From Struthio camelus (Eukaryota; Chordata; Aves; Struthioniformes; Struthionidae), in NCBI RefSeq assembly GCF_040807025.1, contig NC_090943.1, forward strand, positions 3,644,356 to 3,708,355: a DNA stretch of 64,000 bases, in the 5' to 3' direction. Positions 36,401 through 49,000 of the stretch are shown here, one piece after another. A program made the position numbers and the translations under genes. The notes beneath the pieces are model-generated. The model was not told the origin of the DNA and ran no database searches. It was given only the letters and a program-made list of their open reading frames with translations. Numbering within the stretch: position 1 is the stretch's first letter; each line of letters opens with the position of its first letter.

Positions 36401-37654
36401 TCTGAAAAAATTCAGGTTTTGAATTTAACGATTTAATTCTCCAAGCTACCTCTTAATTTTAGGTTTAATGAATAAAGCAGAGGACTTTGGGGCTGCTCTT
36501 CTGAGGTTCAAAGAGCCTGAAGCTTTGAGAAATTGACGCTTGCTAATTGTGAACGATAATGAAAAATAGTATTTAAAACACTGTTTTATCAAAGTATTTT
36601 CTGGCTCTGAATTACAAGGAGCATCATTTTCAGTAGATCCACCACATGATCCCTTCTACAGGAATACTTGCTAACAAAAAGTAGTGACCGTTTCGTAAAG
36701 CTGTTGTCTGTAGTTTTGTTTTTAAACCTTTCCTATCCTCTTTCCAATATACTCTGAAATCTAGGATAGAAAATTTAATTTAGTGTGGTTTATTACTACA
36801 GAAGCAGTCACAGAAGCATTTGTAGTTGGCCAACTTATCTTCATTAGACAGCTTTGAACAAAATAACTCTTACTGCCATTAAAGTCTACTTAGGGGATGC
36901 GGTGAGAAGAATATTGCCATTGGTATTAAATGTACGTTGATGACATTATATCTGAGTCCGCATAGTTCTGGGTGCTTCGAATTTCCACTGGTACGCTTCT
37001 GAAGTGCTTTAAGCTTCATGACATTAGGTTCTAGTGCCGTTTTCTGTTTAACTTTAAAAATAATCTTTGCTAACCCTGATCATTTATGGCTAGTGATTTC
37101 ATTTAGGCCCAAACTGGAGTATGAGAAAGCCCATTATTTCACATTGCTCCTTCTCACTTACAGGTTGTGTTGTTTTTATAACACACAGAGGAGGCATACT
37201 CCTGAAATCTAGAATACTGAATATCTTACCGTATTTACCTCTTGCTTTTACTGTTTTCCTAGGAATTCCTGAAGGTGTGAAAGATCTCCCTCCTGGAGTA
37301 GCTCTCCCGCTGGAATCAAACCTGGCCTACATGAATGGTATCAGCTTTACCAAAGGTTGTTATATTGGACAGGAGTTAACAGCCAGAACCCATCACATGG
37401 GTGTCATTCGCAAACGTCTGCTGCCGGTTCAGTTTTCGGCCCCTCTTCCCCTGGAAAGTATTCCTGAGGGTGCCGAGATCTTAACTGAATCAGGAAAGTC
37501 AGCTGGCAAGTTCCGGGCTGGAGGAGATGAACTCGGTATAGCTTTGCTGAGGCTAGCTAATATAAATGAACCGCTTTGCCTCAAAATACCAGGTGATAAA
37601 GTGAAGCTCACTGCAACTATACCCGAGTGGTGGCCAAAAACTACTGGTAAATAA
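33107..37654 (+). CDS. IBA57: IBA57 (iron-sulfur cluster assembly factor), complete three-exon gene
   Basis: IBA57 acts in the mitochondrial matrix with ISCA1/ISCA2 to make 4Fe-4S clusters for aconitase, lipoate synthase and complex I. Joining 33,107-33,405, 34,497-34,843 and 37,263-37,654 gives 345 codons plus stop, close to the human length of about 356. All introns are GT-AG and the frame is preserved across both. Residues 1-35 are rich in Arg, Ala and Gly with few acids, as in a mitochondrial presequence. The GcvT/YgfZ-like fold starts near residue 42, with [10 protein letters not shown] in exon 1 and the family signature KGCYIGQE near residues 246-253 (Cys about 248) in exon 3. The exon-2 stretch RDYHRHRY-like region and the C-terminus PEWWP also match. 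GJC2 followed by IBA57 on one strand is the human order. Confidence 0.95.
33406..34496 (+). other. IBA57: IBA57 intron 1
   Basis: A GT-AG intron of about 1.1 kb with a phase-2 junction. The first 200 bases continue the CpG island. A poly-C run lies near 33,585. No other feature was seen. Confidence 0.9.
34497..34843 (+). CDS. IBA57: IBA57 coding exon 2
   Basis: The acceptor TTTTTTAG is followed by a frame that completes Arg100 and reads [18 protein letters not shown] onward, aligning with the human segment that ends LLECDSS. It contains [11 protein letters not shown] and [13 protein letters not shown], both conserved in the family, and ends in the HRHRYKQ segment before GTAAAA. The junction to exon 3 is phase 1 and rebuilds a glycine codon. 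Confidence 0.93.
34844..37262 (+). other. IBA57: IBA57 intron 2
   Basis: A GT-AG intron of about 2.4 kb, AT-rich, with a long pyrimidine tract ending TTTTCCTAG. It includes a poly-A run near 35,111. I see no other exon, RNA gene or transposon in it. Confidence 0.9.
37263..37654 (+). CDS. IBA57: IBA57 coding exon 3 and stop
   Basis: This exon holds the strongest family evidence. [18 protein letters not shown] is followed by the signature [17 protein letters not shown] and RKRLLP, then KFRAG and the C-terminal PEWWP. Stop TAA is at 37,652-37,654. Confidence 0.95.
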
Positions 37655-39780
37655 ATGAGGAACCACTTCCTGCACAGTTGCCTTACTGAGAATATAGTTT
37701 GTCTGACAAGCTTTTTGAAGGTAACTCTGCCTTCAGCTTCTGTTTTCAGTGTTTGGTTGGCGAGTGTATGAGCAGCATCCTTCAGTTCAGGACTACACAG
37801 CAGGAAGCCAAACCAGCAGCGAGTCACTGAGAATAATCAATATTAACACTTTGTGGAGAGATCCTTGAAGGATAGGGTACACAGGAAGGTGTATAACATT
37901 CAGTTTCTCTGCCTGTTCCATTAAGGAGCGTAGGGGTAAGTGGGACTGGGCTTTTCTAGGCAAGGAAACATGGAGGATCCTTGATTTGACCGTAGCACCC
38001 TCGTGGCCCAACCACTTTCTCTAATTTGCACAAAATTACTTCTGAAGGAGGGCAGAGAGAGGCTGGTTACTGCTGGCTATACCTGACATAGGGAAAATCA
38101 GAGTAACTCTTGGTACTGGTTCCCCTTGCATGCAGCAAGATTGCCTAAGTTATTGCACTCAATATTTATGTAGGTGGTGCCACGTGCTGTTGGATTGGAC
38201 TCCTGATGAATTTTGAGTCCACCATCCGCTAGATCAAATTGTAGTCTGCATATGGTGCTGTGTGTATTGAGACACTGAAGGAAGTGATAGGAGTTTCATC
38301 ATTGTATGTACTGAATGTTTCTGTTCAGAATAACCATTCTGTGGTATTACAAATTATTTAATTGAGAGCATGCTTGCTACACTTCTGTTTGCATAAGATA
38401 TGTCTTTGTTATACTCAGGCTGAAGTGTTCACTGCAAAATATTCCTTGCATTGAGCTTCTTATTAAATTTGCTGATTGGATGGATATTTTTTCCCATCAC
38501 TACTACTGCTCGCTGTGTTCAGGGAGAGGAACGTCTTGTACTTCGCATATCAAATCTCGCTTTCAATACCTCACCATACTGAGCAATGTGGGAAAGCCCT
38601 CGAAGATCCGTGCCCATTTCCCCGCTGCAGGGCCAGCAGAGGGAGCACAGCCAGCAGCAGTCTGCCTAAGAGCTGCACTGCAGTTCCTGATCTTGGTCTT
38701 GCGCACATTGTTCCCCCAAACAACTCCTTCAGTGAGGAATGTTATATTTTACAGAAGTGCATTGGTGCATGCCCTGCAGTGACTCTGTTATACTGGTGTA
38801 CTGCTGCCTGGTAGGAGTAAGCTATTGCTAGAAACAGTTTCCCCCCAGTGTAACTAATTCAGTTGCCAACAACAGTTGAGGGGTTTTGTTGGCATTCTCC
38901 TAATTTGGATATGTGCAAGGTTACCTAGGAGGAAAGTTTGCTTGCACAGGGGATTGCACTGTTTTATTTATGCCAGCACAGTTGATAATGAAGGAGGTTC
39001 TGAAATAAAAGTACTGTGATTAAGGACATGAAATAGGATCACGTGTTCTGTTGAATCTTAAGAAAAGTCCTCCAAACTTTCCTGAAGCCTTCAGCAGGTA
39101 AGTGGCATCACTTTTTCCATGTAACCACTACAAAGCTCGTGAAGGGACAGCATGTCCCCACCTCAATGTGACATGCTTGCTCCTTCCTTCAGTGTAAGCT
39201 GCAGTCTCTGGAGAAGTGGCTAATGCCACGTGTGTGCTGCTACTGAAGGGCACAACGCTGCCTTGCGTGAAAAGCAAATTGGAGAATACCAAGCAGAGCT
39301 TGTCCAGGCCCCTGTGGGTCTTGTGCACCCTTTTCACAGCCATGTCAGCCTCTTGCTCTTCTTTGCTTAACCTGGTGTGCCTGACTGAGGGAACGCGCTT
39401 TCTCCATGCTCACTTTCCTGGCTGCTTCACTGCACTCTTGTTCTCCTAGGAGCTCTCTGTGGCGCCCATACAAAAAGCTTCTCATTGCGCAGTCGCTGCT
39501 ACTGTCTCTTGCTGAGGTTTTCTCCATCCGTCGTCCCCTGTGGGTATTCAGGACAGCCCAGTACTTCAAGATATCTTTGGCTGTTGATTTTTTCTGGCTC
39601 CTGCTGCTGTTCTGTCTCTGCACTTGTTCCTACTTCTACAATCAATTTATTCCTCTCTTTCCTGTCCAAAGCCAGCCAGCCCTGTGCCTCCTCACCCTGT
39701 CAACCTGCACTAATTTATATGTATTTTTATATGATAATAAATCCATTATGTGTCCAGTGTTGAAATGGTATGTGTGAGGA
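37655..39780 (+). other. IBA57: Probable IBA57 3' UTR
   Basis: No further coding exon follows. Candidate poly(A) signals AATAAA occur at 39,004-39,009 and 39,736-39,741, and the second has a GT-rich downstream element (TGTGTCCAGTGTTG and TATGTGTGAGG). Another AATAAA is at 40,105-40,110. Which is used cannot be told from sequence alone. Confidence 0.4.
38633..38646 (+). promoter_or_regulatory. CTCF-like core motif
   Basis: The word CCAGCAGAGGGAGC matches the CTCF core closely, departing mainly at the last A where C is common. It lies between IBA57 and the next gene, close to where base composition and repeat content change. Occupancy cannot be judged. Confidence 0.35.
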
Positions 39781-41206
39781 AGCGGGTGATGAGAGAGATG
39801 AATAGGTGAGATCCCATTCTGGCAACAGTTATTGTATACATGTCTATAATGAAAACCGTCCAAAGCACATTCGGTAAGTGTACTGCTGTAGCCATTACTG
39901 TGAAGGAATTTGTGAAAGGTGCTCGTATTGGTCAAAACTCCTTATGCTTGCTGTAAAATGATTCTATGGAATATCTCATTAAAAGTTGATTGTATCAGTA
40001 ATTTTAAATGTACATGTCTGAAAGAAAAGAGACACAAGCTTTTATTTACTTAATGTGAAGCTATATAATGGAATAGTGGTGGGTTTTTTTGGTTGTTTGC
40101 TGACAATAAACATGTCCCCAAAGAGTTTTAGCGCAGGAAATTTCTTTTGACTATGTGTTATTTCTTTGTCAGCTTTTTAGATTGCTAACAAAGTCTTTCC
40201 GCTGGAAAAAGATATTAAACTGTAGCGTTTTGCACGTTCTGGATCCTCTGACTGTGACAAAGGCGAGACTGTGCTGCCTGTGTTCATGCTGGTCTGCCAG
40301 GAGGAGCTTTTCCTCCCAGCCACCCATTGTGCAAAGTCCTCTCAGAATAGTTATATTGTGCTACTGCATATGCAGCATGAATAAACACTACGTTTCTTCT
40401 GTTTGGGGAAGCCCTCCATATCTTTTCTGCTGCACACCCATTTCTTTTGCCTTCTCAAGTATTTGGAAGGCGTTTATGTTAGCAACAGCTGTATTTCTCA
40501 GGGTGCAGGTTGCAAATTTGGATGTTTAGACCCAGAATACACATGCAGGTTGATTTTTTTCAGAGGTACTAGATGGCTTCTGGAGGTGAGAAGAGATGCA
40601 GCAGGTTTTGCCAGCCCCGATCCACACCACCTTCTTTTATTTTTATTCTCCCTTCCGGCCTGCTCCATCGTTAATGCATTCAGCTGGGTGAGCTTGGGCT
40701 GCAAGGTCAGGGTATCAGCAGCGCTGGTGTGAGGTTGCCGCTGCCGTGGTCTATGCCTTATGGACAGTCAGTAGTGGAGTAAATCACGCTCAGCTAAGGT
40801 AGACTGAATGAAGCGCAAGAGGAAATCTCTTGCGGACCGAAGGCGTGAGATGATGTAATCTAATTAAACTCTAAGTGGAGCTAGGTAAAAAAAGACGGGA
40901 AATGACCACCGAACTTCTTTCTGTTAGTCATCGTCAGCTAAACGTTTGCAATGGCCTCAGAAGCGCTTTGGATAAGCAGTCTCCACGAGAACGTGGCAAA
41001 CCTGTAGAGAAACAAATCACTGGAGCGCTCTTGCCTTGCACGGTCTTTCTTGTAGCACAGGCTATAAATATGAAGGATTGCCTCATTAAAGGCTCTATGT
41101 TCAATTGCCGATATCCTCATATCGATCTTGAACCGCTTGCTCTGAAACTCCCAGCCAGATGGAGACAGCTAGAAAGAGAGACATCTGCACCAGGGCCCTC
41201 GCCGTC
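39781..41206. other. Spacer between IBA57 and the CR1 fragment
   Basis: No recognisable gene, RNA gene or transposon. The open frames present are short and unremarkable. Confidence 0.5.
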
Positions 41207-41410
41207 CCAGAATCACAGAACGGTTGAGGTGGGAAGGGACCTCTGGAGATCATCTAGTCCAACCTCCCTGCTCCAGCAGGGTCCTCTAGAGCTTATTTCC
41301 CAGGATCGTGTCCAGGTGGGTTTTGAGTATCTCCAGGGAAGGAGACTCCACAAGCTCTCTGGACAACCTGTGCCAGCGCTCAGTCCCTTTGCAGCCGGGG
41401 GAGAGGAAGC
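41207..41410 (-). mobile_element. CR1 LINE 3'-end fragment, antisense
   Basis: Read on the minus strand this is the conserved 3' end of a chicken-repeat-1 (CR1) non-LTR retrotransposon. On the plus strand it begins AGAATCACAGAACGGTTGAG and continues with the typical CR1 phrases about a blinded wound-free tail region: GGAAGGGACCTCTGGAGATC, CTAGTCCAACC and CTGTGCCAGCGCTCAGTC. It is truncated at its 5' end, as most CR1 copies are. It lies between IBA57 and the next gene. Confidence 0.85.
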
Positions 41411-41523
41411 GCAGGTGAGGTGACTATGAGACGATAAAGGAGCGCAGGGCAGCGCGGCTGCCGGCGTTCACCTCTCATGAAGACATGGACAGCTAGGCGA
41501 GGCGAATCCCCCACCAGGTGTCT

Positions 41524-41573
41524 GTCTCAGACTAAACATCACCGGCCCGTCTCAGACTAAACATCACCGGCCC
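41524..41573. repeat. Tandem duplication, 25-bp unit, two copies
   Basis: Two identical 25-base units (41,524-41,548 and 41,549-41,573) carry the core ACTAAACATCACCGGCCC and are followed by a partial third start (TCTCAG). Perfect identity suggests a recent slippage or duplication event. Confidence 0.9.
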
Positions 41574-42429
41574 ATCTCAGCCAAAACAGCGCAACGCTCG
41601 TTGGTTAAGCTGTAAACGCGTTGTAGTTTGGCAGCTCTTGAGCAGGTTTTCTCTGGGTCTCGGAGCCGGGCAACCTGTCTGCTGTGCTGTGCGCAGACGG
41701 GATAGGAGATGGAGCTGTGCTGAGACGAGGAGCCGGAGGATAACGGAGGTGGCGACGGGGACCTGGGAGCCCGGACTCGGATGGAGGAAAAGGATCAGGC
41801 TGGGAGCGACAGGTACGGTCAGCCCTAACCCTCTCGATTTGCCACCAAAAATGAGTGTGCGCCTGTGGTCTTCATCCGGCGCTGCCTCAGTTTCCCTGTG
41901 CAAAAAGGGAATAGCAATCTTCCTCATTTCCCCAAGGGCACGATAAAAATAAATTGAATAATGTTGGTAAAGCGCATGAATGTTACCGTAGCGGGAGCTG
42001 TAGGATGACAGGTGAGCAAATTAATGTTTCTGCCTTCAGAGGGTTTGAAAGGCCTGCCGTAAATCAGGCTTGGGGCAGCACACTGAACGAGGAGAAAAAT
42101 AATGATTCGGTGTTTCGTTCAACGCCGTGCTGAATGAGACACGGTCTTGTGGAGGAAACACCATGTGAGTACTTAATTAAACATCATATATAGTGGCTAT
42201 GCACAACAGCAGGGGCATAACCTATTATTAGGGCCTCACGGAGAACTTTAATTCCAGTACAGCCTCCATTATGTTCTTTATAGTTACTGTATGTGTTACT
42301 GAAAATTAACAGTGCACCATCCTCCCCACTGTTTGCTTTAGGGAGCTTTAAAATTAGTGTCTCCCTTAAGGATCGGGTCCAGCACAGGCTCAGGAGCGTT
42401 ATTCCTTGAACAAACACTCCAAGAGGAAG

Positions 42430-43060
42430 CTGCAGATGGGCCTGTTTGCCCGGCAAGGCCAGTTTGGCGGGCAGAAACGGTAACTTTTGCGAGAAGAAGC
42501 GGCGACCTTGGGCGCTGCCCCCCCCCCCCCCCCGTCAGGCGACGGCTGCCCGGCGCCGAGCCGCGCTGGGCGGGAAAACCAGGCGCTGACTAACGGCTCC
42601 TCTCCCTCCTCCCCACTCCGCTCCAGAATGGTTCCTCCCCCCCCCGCCTTCTCGCGCAGTGGTTTCTCCCACCGGCCGTTGAGCGAAGGCTCTCGCCTCC
42701 CCCGCTGTGCCTGGCGGCGCGAGCGGGAAGCAGCGCGCGCTCCGAGCGGGGGGGGGAGGGTGTGGCTCGCTCGCGCGGGCCGCGGCCGTTGGGGCGGCTC
42801 AACGGCCGGCGCGTGCTGCCCCTCACGGGGGCGGAAGCGGGGGTGGGGGACGTGAGAGGGAGGATAAGATGGTGGCGACTAGCGCCCAGCCTCTGGCTCC
42901 TCGGCCTGACGGGGCTTCCCGGTCAGAGGTGAGATGTGAGCGCTGCCGCCCGGAGCCGGTGGCGCCGGGGAGAAGGGGAAAGATGAGGCGCTTCGCTCCT
43001 GAGCAGGAGCGAGGCGTGTGAGGGCAGGAAACAGCCCTTGTGCCCGCGAGGGGCGCCGCC
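42430..43060 (+). promoter_or_regulatory. CpG-island promoter of the MEIOC-like gene
   Basis: A GC- and CpG-dense block brackets the first coding exon of the third gene. It contains a C-run of about 18 bases (42,518-42,534), a C10-type run near 42,638, a G-run near 42,749 and multiple GGGCGG-type words. There is no TATA box. A YY1-like word AAGATGGTGGC, one mismatch from AAGATGGCGGC, overlaps the putative start codon. Confidence 0.6.
42869..42928 (+). CDS. MEIOC-like gene, coding exon 1
   Basis: The exon encodes exactly 20 codons ([20 protein letters not shown]) and ends GAG before GTGAGA, phase 0. The ATG lies inside a CpG island. The frame is open upstream without a nearer ATG in good context. 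The start is chosen because the donor and the phase fit exon 2; alternative first exons are possible. Confidence 0.5.
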
Positions 43061-46000
43061 GAGGTTACAGCGGGTTTGTTGGGCTCCCTTGAGGCGAGGG
43101 GGGAACCCCTGTGGCTGCTGATAGAGCAGAACGATGTAAATAAAGAACGTATCTGTGAAAACGCAAGGCTGTTTTTTCCGTTCCGCTTGCCTGTCATAGG
43201 CACCTTGTCAGAGAGCTGTGCGCGCTCAGACGTTAAAGAGCTGCGAGCGCTGTTGACACACCAAAAATGACTGATGTCTCTGAAGAGAGAGAGCAAAAGA
43301 GAGCTGTGAAGTAAGCAAGTACTGTAGCTTGACGTCCCAGTGGGATAAGACAGGAATCACTCTCTGAGACTGCTGAGGAGACTATATGGAAAAGCTTGAT
43401 TTCAGGGAGAAAGAAGGATTTTTTTTTTTTATGATTGTTTCTAGAAGCAATGTTTGATTACCTTTTTTAAGTTTTTTAATTTCCTGTTATAGTTAAAAAA
43501 TGATGTGTTGAGAGGTAAAGAATCCAGAAAAAGGAGTGCTAATACTTAAGCCTACTCTACAGATGTTCTACTGAGTTATTAAAATCACTTCAATCTGCTA
43601 TTTTAAATGCAGTGTTAATAGAATGAATTCACAGTGCAGTGGTCACATTTATGCTAGGAGATTGCATTTCAGCAACCTCTTTTTCTTCTTCGCACTGAAT
43701 TATTTAAAGTTAGCAGATTTTCTTTTAAAAGAGTCCTAATAAGGTGTTTATGCCTTTACTAATATTATGAGTATGTTGGTTAGCCGTTAATACTTTGCTG
43801 AAAACTTTGGCATCTGTAGTGTGTTAGGTGATTTGTGACGCTCATTGCACAGATGTGTCACAAATGCAGTGCATTCTTCAAAGCCTGTGGTGTTTCTGCT
43901 TTTGTAGCAGGCACATATTCTCCAGTGTTTTGAGTACAGCAGAATTTGGTAGTTTCTGTTAACTTTTTCACAGCCATCACTGATGAAATTCAGCTCTATT
44001 TACAGGCTTCTGTGCAATCACCAGGGTATTTTGCATGTAATTTTGAGATAAAGGCATAGGTGCTAATAATTGTCACTTATAAGAATATTGTTAGGAGCGC
44101 TTTTTTTTTTTTTAACCAGATAATGGCTACATTTTGACTTTAAGCTATTCCGTCAACTATTGCCCTTTTGTCTGTGGTGTATTTTGCTTTTACTTCGATA
44201 GCAAGTCCTCCAGAAAAGGCTGCTTTCTGTAACATGCTGTTCTTAAGCTAGCGGAAATAATTTATGCCTCAGTTAGTTTTGTGGATTCACGTCTGCATTT
44301 TCCCTTTCTTCCTCTCTGTTGTCCAGGTCAAACTAGTACGAAATTCTACATTTAGACTAAAATTAGTGCGTTTTTCAGTATTATGCATGCTATTGTGATG
44401 CTGGAAAGGTTTGGGCTTTCTCTGTTTCTTTACTTCCTGCTCAGAGAGCATGGCTTGAGGTCCTAATTTCTGAAACACTTGAATGCGCTCTGCTTCATTG
44501 TGTGCGCTGGTGCAAATGCACTATTGCTAACTAATGGCTCTGTGTCTGATAGAATCTATCAAAAAGTGTCACTAAAGGAGGACCACGTTTGTCATCTGTG
44601 TGGATGAAAACATAAATGCTAACTCCGTACAGAGTTGCTATGTTTTGGTTGGGCGTTTAGCCAGATTTTGAAAGACAGTGTGGAGAGAAGGTAGGACGCA
44701 GTAAGCAAAACGCATCTCTAGCTGTTAGAAAGATACATAAAGGTCAATTGAATATTTGAGACCTTGAGCACTAGTTGTGAATGGTACTATAGTTTGAAGC
44801 ATATCTGGTGGTGGAATAACTGCTTTATGGATCTCTAAAGCAGAGGTTTCCAAGCTGTGGAGCCCTGCTTTAAAAACACTGAAGTGTAACAACGCATCAT
44901 GAAGAAGGAATAGGCCCTACTTCAGAAGCCTAAACATGGAAATCGGTGTGAAAGCTTTCTCTACCCTATTTATGTATGTTGTCAGTCTTAAAGAATTTCT
45001 GTCTACATACGACTTTCAGGGAAGCTGGAGGAGGACATTCATGCTCTTTGAATACCATTACAGCTTCATGGATAGTAACCAAAAGGCGAATAAGAATGTA
45101 AACAAGGGCTGAGGTTTTTAGGGATGGGTGACCTCATTTCCTATTTACTGCTGTGTCAGAAAACCTATATGGAAATATTTAAATTATATTTTGGGAACGT
45201 CATTTGCTGTGTGGAGTTCTTTCTGGAGTGTTGCTTTTGTCTATGCTTTCACTGACGTGAAACTTAGAAAATATTTTGGGGATAGAAGATAACTTTAGAG
45301 AAAATGCATTTGTTCTTTGTGGGCTTTTTTTTGGTCTTAATTTTTAGTCTGCTTGCATTGTTCAAGAATTTAACACTGAATGGTTTTTTGATTTCTGCTC
45401 TAATGCTTCTAGCTGTCATAGAAGTTTTCTCTTGTTTGGTGAGATAGTTTTGTAGCATGATAAACACTTCAGTTCTGTTGTTCAAGGCTAAGAATGTATG
45501 TTTTTAGGTTGAACTCAGCTAGCTTGAGTGTATGTTGAAGGAAGGCTTGAGTTCTTAGAAAAAATTAGTCGGAACCTGTTACCTCTATGCTTCCTCTTTT
45601 ATTCTAGTCCTGAAACTCTGTAGTAATGCTTGTCTGAAGAGGGATTACCCTTCCCAGCAACCGAAATGTTTTCATATTATATCTGTTTTGGTAAGTTGAT
45701 TGCTTTGATCTTTATGAAGAAAATAACATAAAACCAAAATAGTTCTTTTCCATTATCTCTGTGGACTTTTTTATTTGCTTAAATTTTTTTCTTTATTCTT
45801 TTTGTAGCTTGAAAGAGTATGGTGGTATGAGAGAAGGATTAGTGTTCATATCTATCTGAATTAACAAGGCAAAGAATTGTGTGAAAATGATGGCTTTATT
45901 ATGGAAAAAACGTGTAAAAGGTAATAGTATGTAGCTGCTTAGAGAGGTATATGACTGATAATAGGGAGAAGTTAAATCTAGCATATTAATATGCAAGAAA

Positions 46001-49000
46001 GCCTTTAACTAAAATAGCCTGTATTTTAAATTCTTCTTACAAGAGCAGTAGGGCTAAATTTGCTCAAACTGTGCAAGGCTTCCATTGTTACGTAGCTAAG
46101 ATGAGCCAAATGATAGTTTTCAGTGGGGAAGACAGGAACAGAAATGGCGGTTTCATCGTGACCACTGACAAAGCAAATATTCCAGTGAATCGGTTTTTCA
46201 TGTGGAAATGCCAGAACCCCAGAGATACAAGGGACAATGAACTTGTTATAAGAATTCTTGTACATTTAAAGATAATGCTAATGCACCTCATTAGCATTTA
46301 TCATAGTTATTTATAGCTTCTCAGTAGGTAGTGCTTCCTGATGACAACTTTAAGTACATGGTCACCTGAGAGGAATTGCTTAGAAATTACTTCATATGTG
46401 GGAAAGGGAAAAAGGTGCATTTCAAAACCTCCAGTACACTTTTCTTCTTTCCAGCCTGAGAAACAGTTCCTAGGTAAATTACTTAAGACGTATTTCTTAG
46501 GCAGTTCCTGTAAGCTGCTATATTAAGGAGGCTGTTTCGAAGCCTCACAGTTGTAGTCCTGGAGCCCTGTACCTTGTAGCTATTGCACAATAGAGGAAAG
46601 ACTACAATTCCCATAGTACTTCCACATACTGGTACTCCAGTGACATCAGACATTACATGGCTGAGACTGGTTGTAAAGCAAGAAGACCAAAAATGTAAGC
46701 TCGGTGTTTCTTTCACTTCTGTAGCAGGGCCTTTTGGCAGTGTGAAATCTTTGCTTGTTAGGGGAGGTTTACAGTTGCTGCAGAGGTATTTAAAATGGAG
46801 TGTATCTGAAGAAAACATGAGGTGACATTTAAGGGCAAGCAGTTTGTACTGTTTCTCTTAGTGTTAGCACAGCTTAGAGACTCCTCTATCTAGGAAGAGC
46901 TATGTGGAGTAATTGCTTAATGCCAGTGCTGCTAGTTTGTCTTAAGGGGCCTTTTTCTTTCCCACAGCCTGAAATCTGTCTGCTTCTTTCTGCTGTTTTT
47001 GTCCTGCAGCTTCAATGGGTGGAGTAGAGACGCTGTCCATAGCCTGGCAACAGTTTCTGTGTGCATATAGTAACTGAGGTGTGTGGTGTGTGTCCCATGG
47101 CAGCAATGTTAGGGAAGGTAAATGAGGTGCAGCGGTAGCGCTGGTTCAGCGCTGTGTGGGCTACGCCACTGGTCTTGAAAGCGCTGGGATCAGCTGCTGC
47201 TGCAGTGCTTTCAGTGTGTTCAGTTGGCATGTTTCAAAGTCTGTGCTGCCTTTGCTTCCTCAGTGGCCTGTGTCGGTGGAAGGAATGCATGCAGGGAATG
47301 GCTGGTGGTACTATCTGTGCAGCTTTGTCTTGAATGGAAGTTGATTCTCACAATGGGAGATGAGATTTATGTGGAATTTATTGATCAGGTGAGATGTTAG
47401 CTGTCTAAAGTAACACTGATATTCTAGGAAGCTGGCAAACAATCCAGCAAAGCAATTTTTTGCAGTATAATATTTGATAAGAGTGCTATAATGCTGTAGT
47501 TTAAAATAACTGTGATAATTTATCTGCCTGACAGTGCCTAGCCTTTCAAATGATTGCATATTATGAATGCCTGACACAGAAACATAATTCTCCAAACGCA
47601 CACGAGAGTGTGTGTGTGTGTGTCACGCTAGCGTGTGTGTCACGCTAAGAGACACGAGTGTCTCTTAGTGTTCACCACCAGAGCCTTCTAGTAGAGACAA
47701 TGATGAGAGACTTATGAAGAGGATAGGAAACTTGGGAATACTTGCTGTCATCCCTACTCTGAGTAATTTAATAACTTTTCAACCAGGTAATAGATCCTCC
47801 TTCATTTCTGTATTCTGTAGTTTAGCTCTGCTAAGTGGTATGGTGACAATATTTACTTAAGTCTGCAATCTCCGAGACCTCTATTACTTGAATTTCACAA
47901 ACTGAGGAAGTGGTCAAATAGGAAAAGTAGCTTTATATCTGATCTTAGCAGTCTAATGAAAATAAGATAAAATCTCTATATAATGGTATATACTATACGT
48001 AGATCTTTGTACAACTGATAACAAATTCTCTTTACTTGGCCATGTATACCAGTTTGTAACGTCAAAGAGTTTGACACATTCAGTAATTGGCAATTTCATC
48101 ATTTTGATGTTTGTTTAAAAACACCTTTAAAAATAAATTTGGAACTGATTTCTTTTTTTTTAATTTAGTGGAGTTTAAATTGTACTAGGTAGTCCATCTG
48201 TCAAAACTAATCTGGAAAAATATTTAGTTTATAAGCAGTTGGAATTTTATATTCCTAAAAGAAAAGGTTTACTGATAATATATTGAATTCTATTCTGAAG
48301 AAATACGTATGTTTGAAAGGGCATAATCCACAAATTGTGACTGTTTTTAATGCACTAAAACTATCTTCTGATTAGTTGACTTTTTAAAGTGAGTAGTAGT
48401 TAAGTTAAAAACTCAGTGTCTGTGTATTTAATGCTCCCTTGTGTTTTCCTGCTCTACTAGAAGATATTGGAATGTGACAGACATTAAGAATTCTGACTAG
48501 AGGGTGACTATATACAGGTAGCTAGTATGAAGTTCTATTACATTTCCATGGAGGCTGCAATGAATATGGATTCTGCTGTTCAAATACGTCAACATATATT
48601 TAGTTACTCAGGGTATTGTGAATATTGTAGGTTGCTTGGAGATAAGTGTGTTAAAGTGGCTGTTTTTTCCCACATAGGTAAAACTTTCTGCTATTAGTCC
48701 CAAATGTGAACTTTTGGGTAAACCCATTCTGCAACTGAATTGGTCATTGTTCTTACAGTTGGTAACTTCTTGTCAATGTTTCATGAAGGTAGTTTTTTTT
48801 TTTTTTTTTTTAAATTGGAGATTACTTCTTATGATATCTTATAAACAAAACCCATCTGCTGAAACTTGAGAGAATAAGGGCGGGAGGCACAGGCCATTGT
48901 TGCGTGAAAATTTAGTTGAAAATAGCACGGCTCCAGTATTTGAAGTACTTGTGACTTTGGACCACGGTTACAGTTTGTATATGATTAAAATCAGTATGAG

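Noticed and set aside
47600-47671. Hairpin as a microRNA precursor
   Set aside because: The 2-base loop and 14-base stem are too small for a Drosha substrate.
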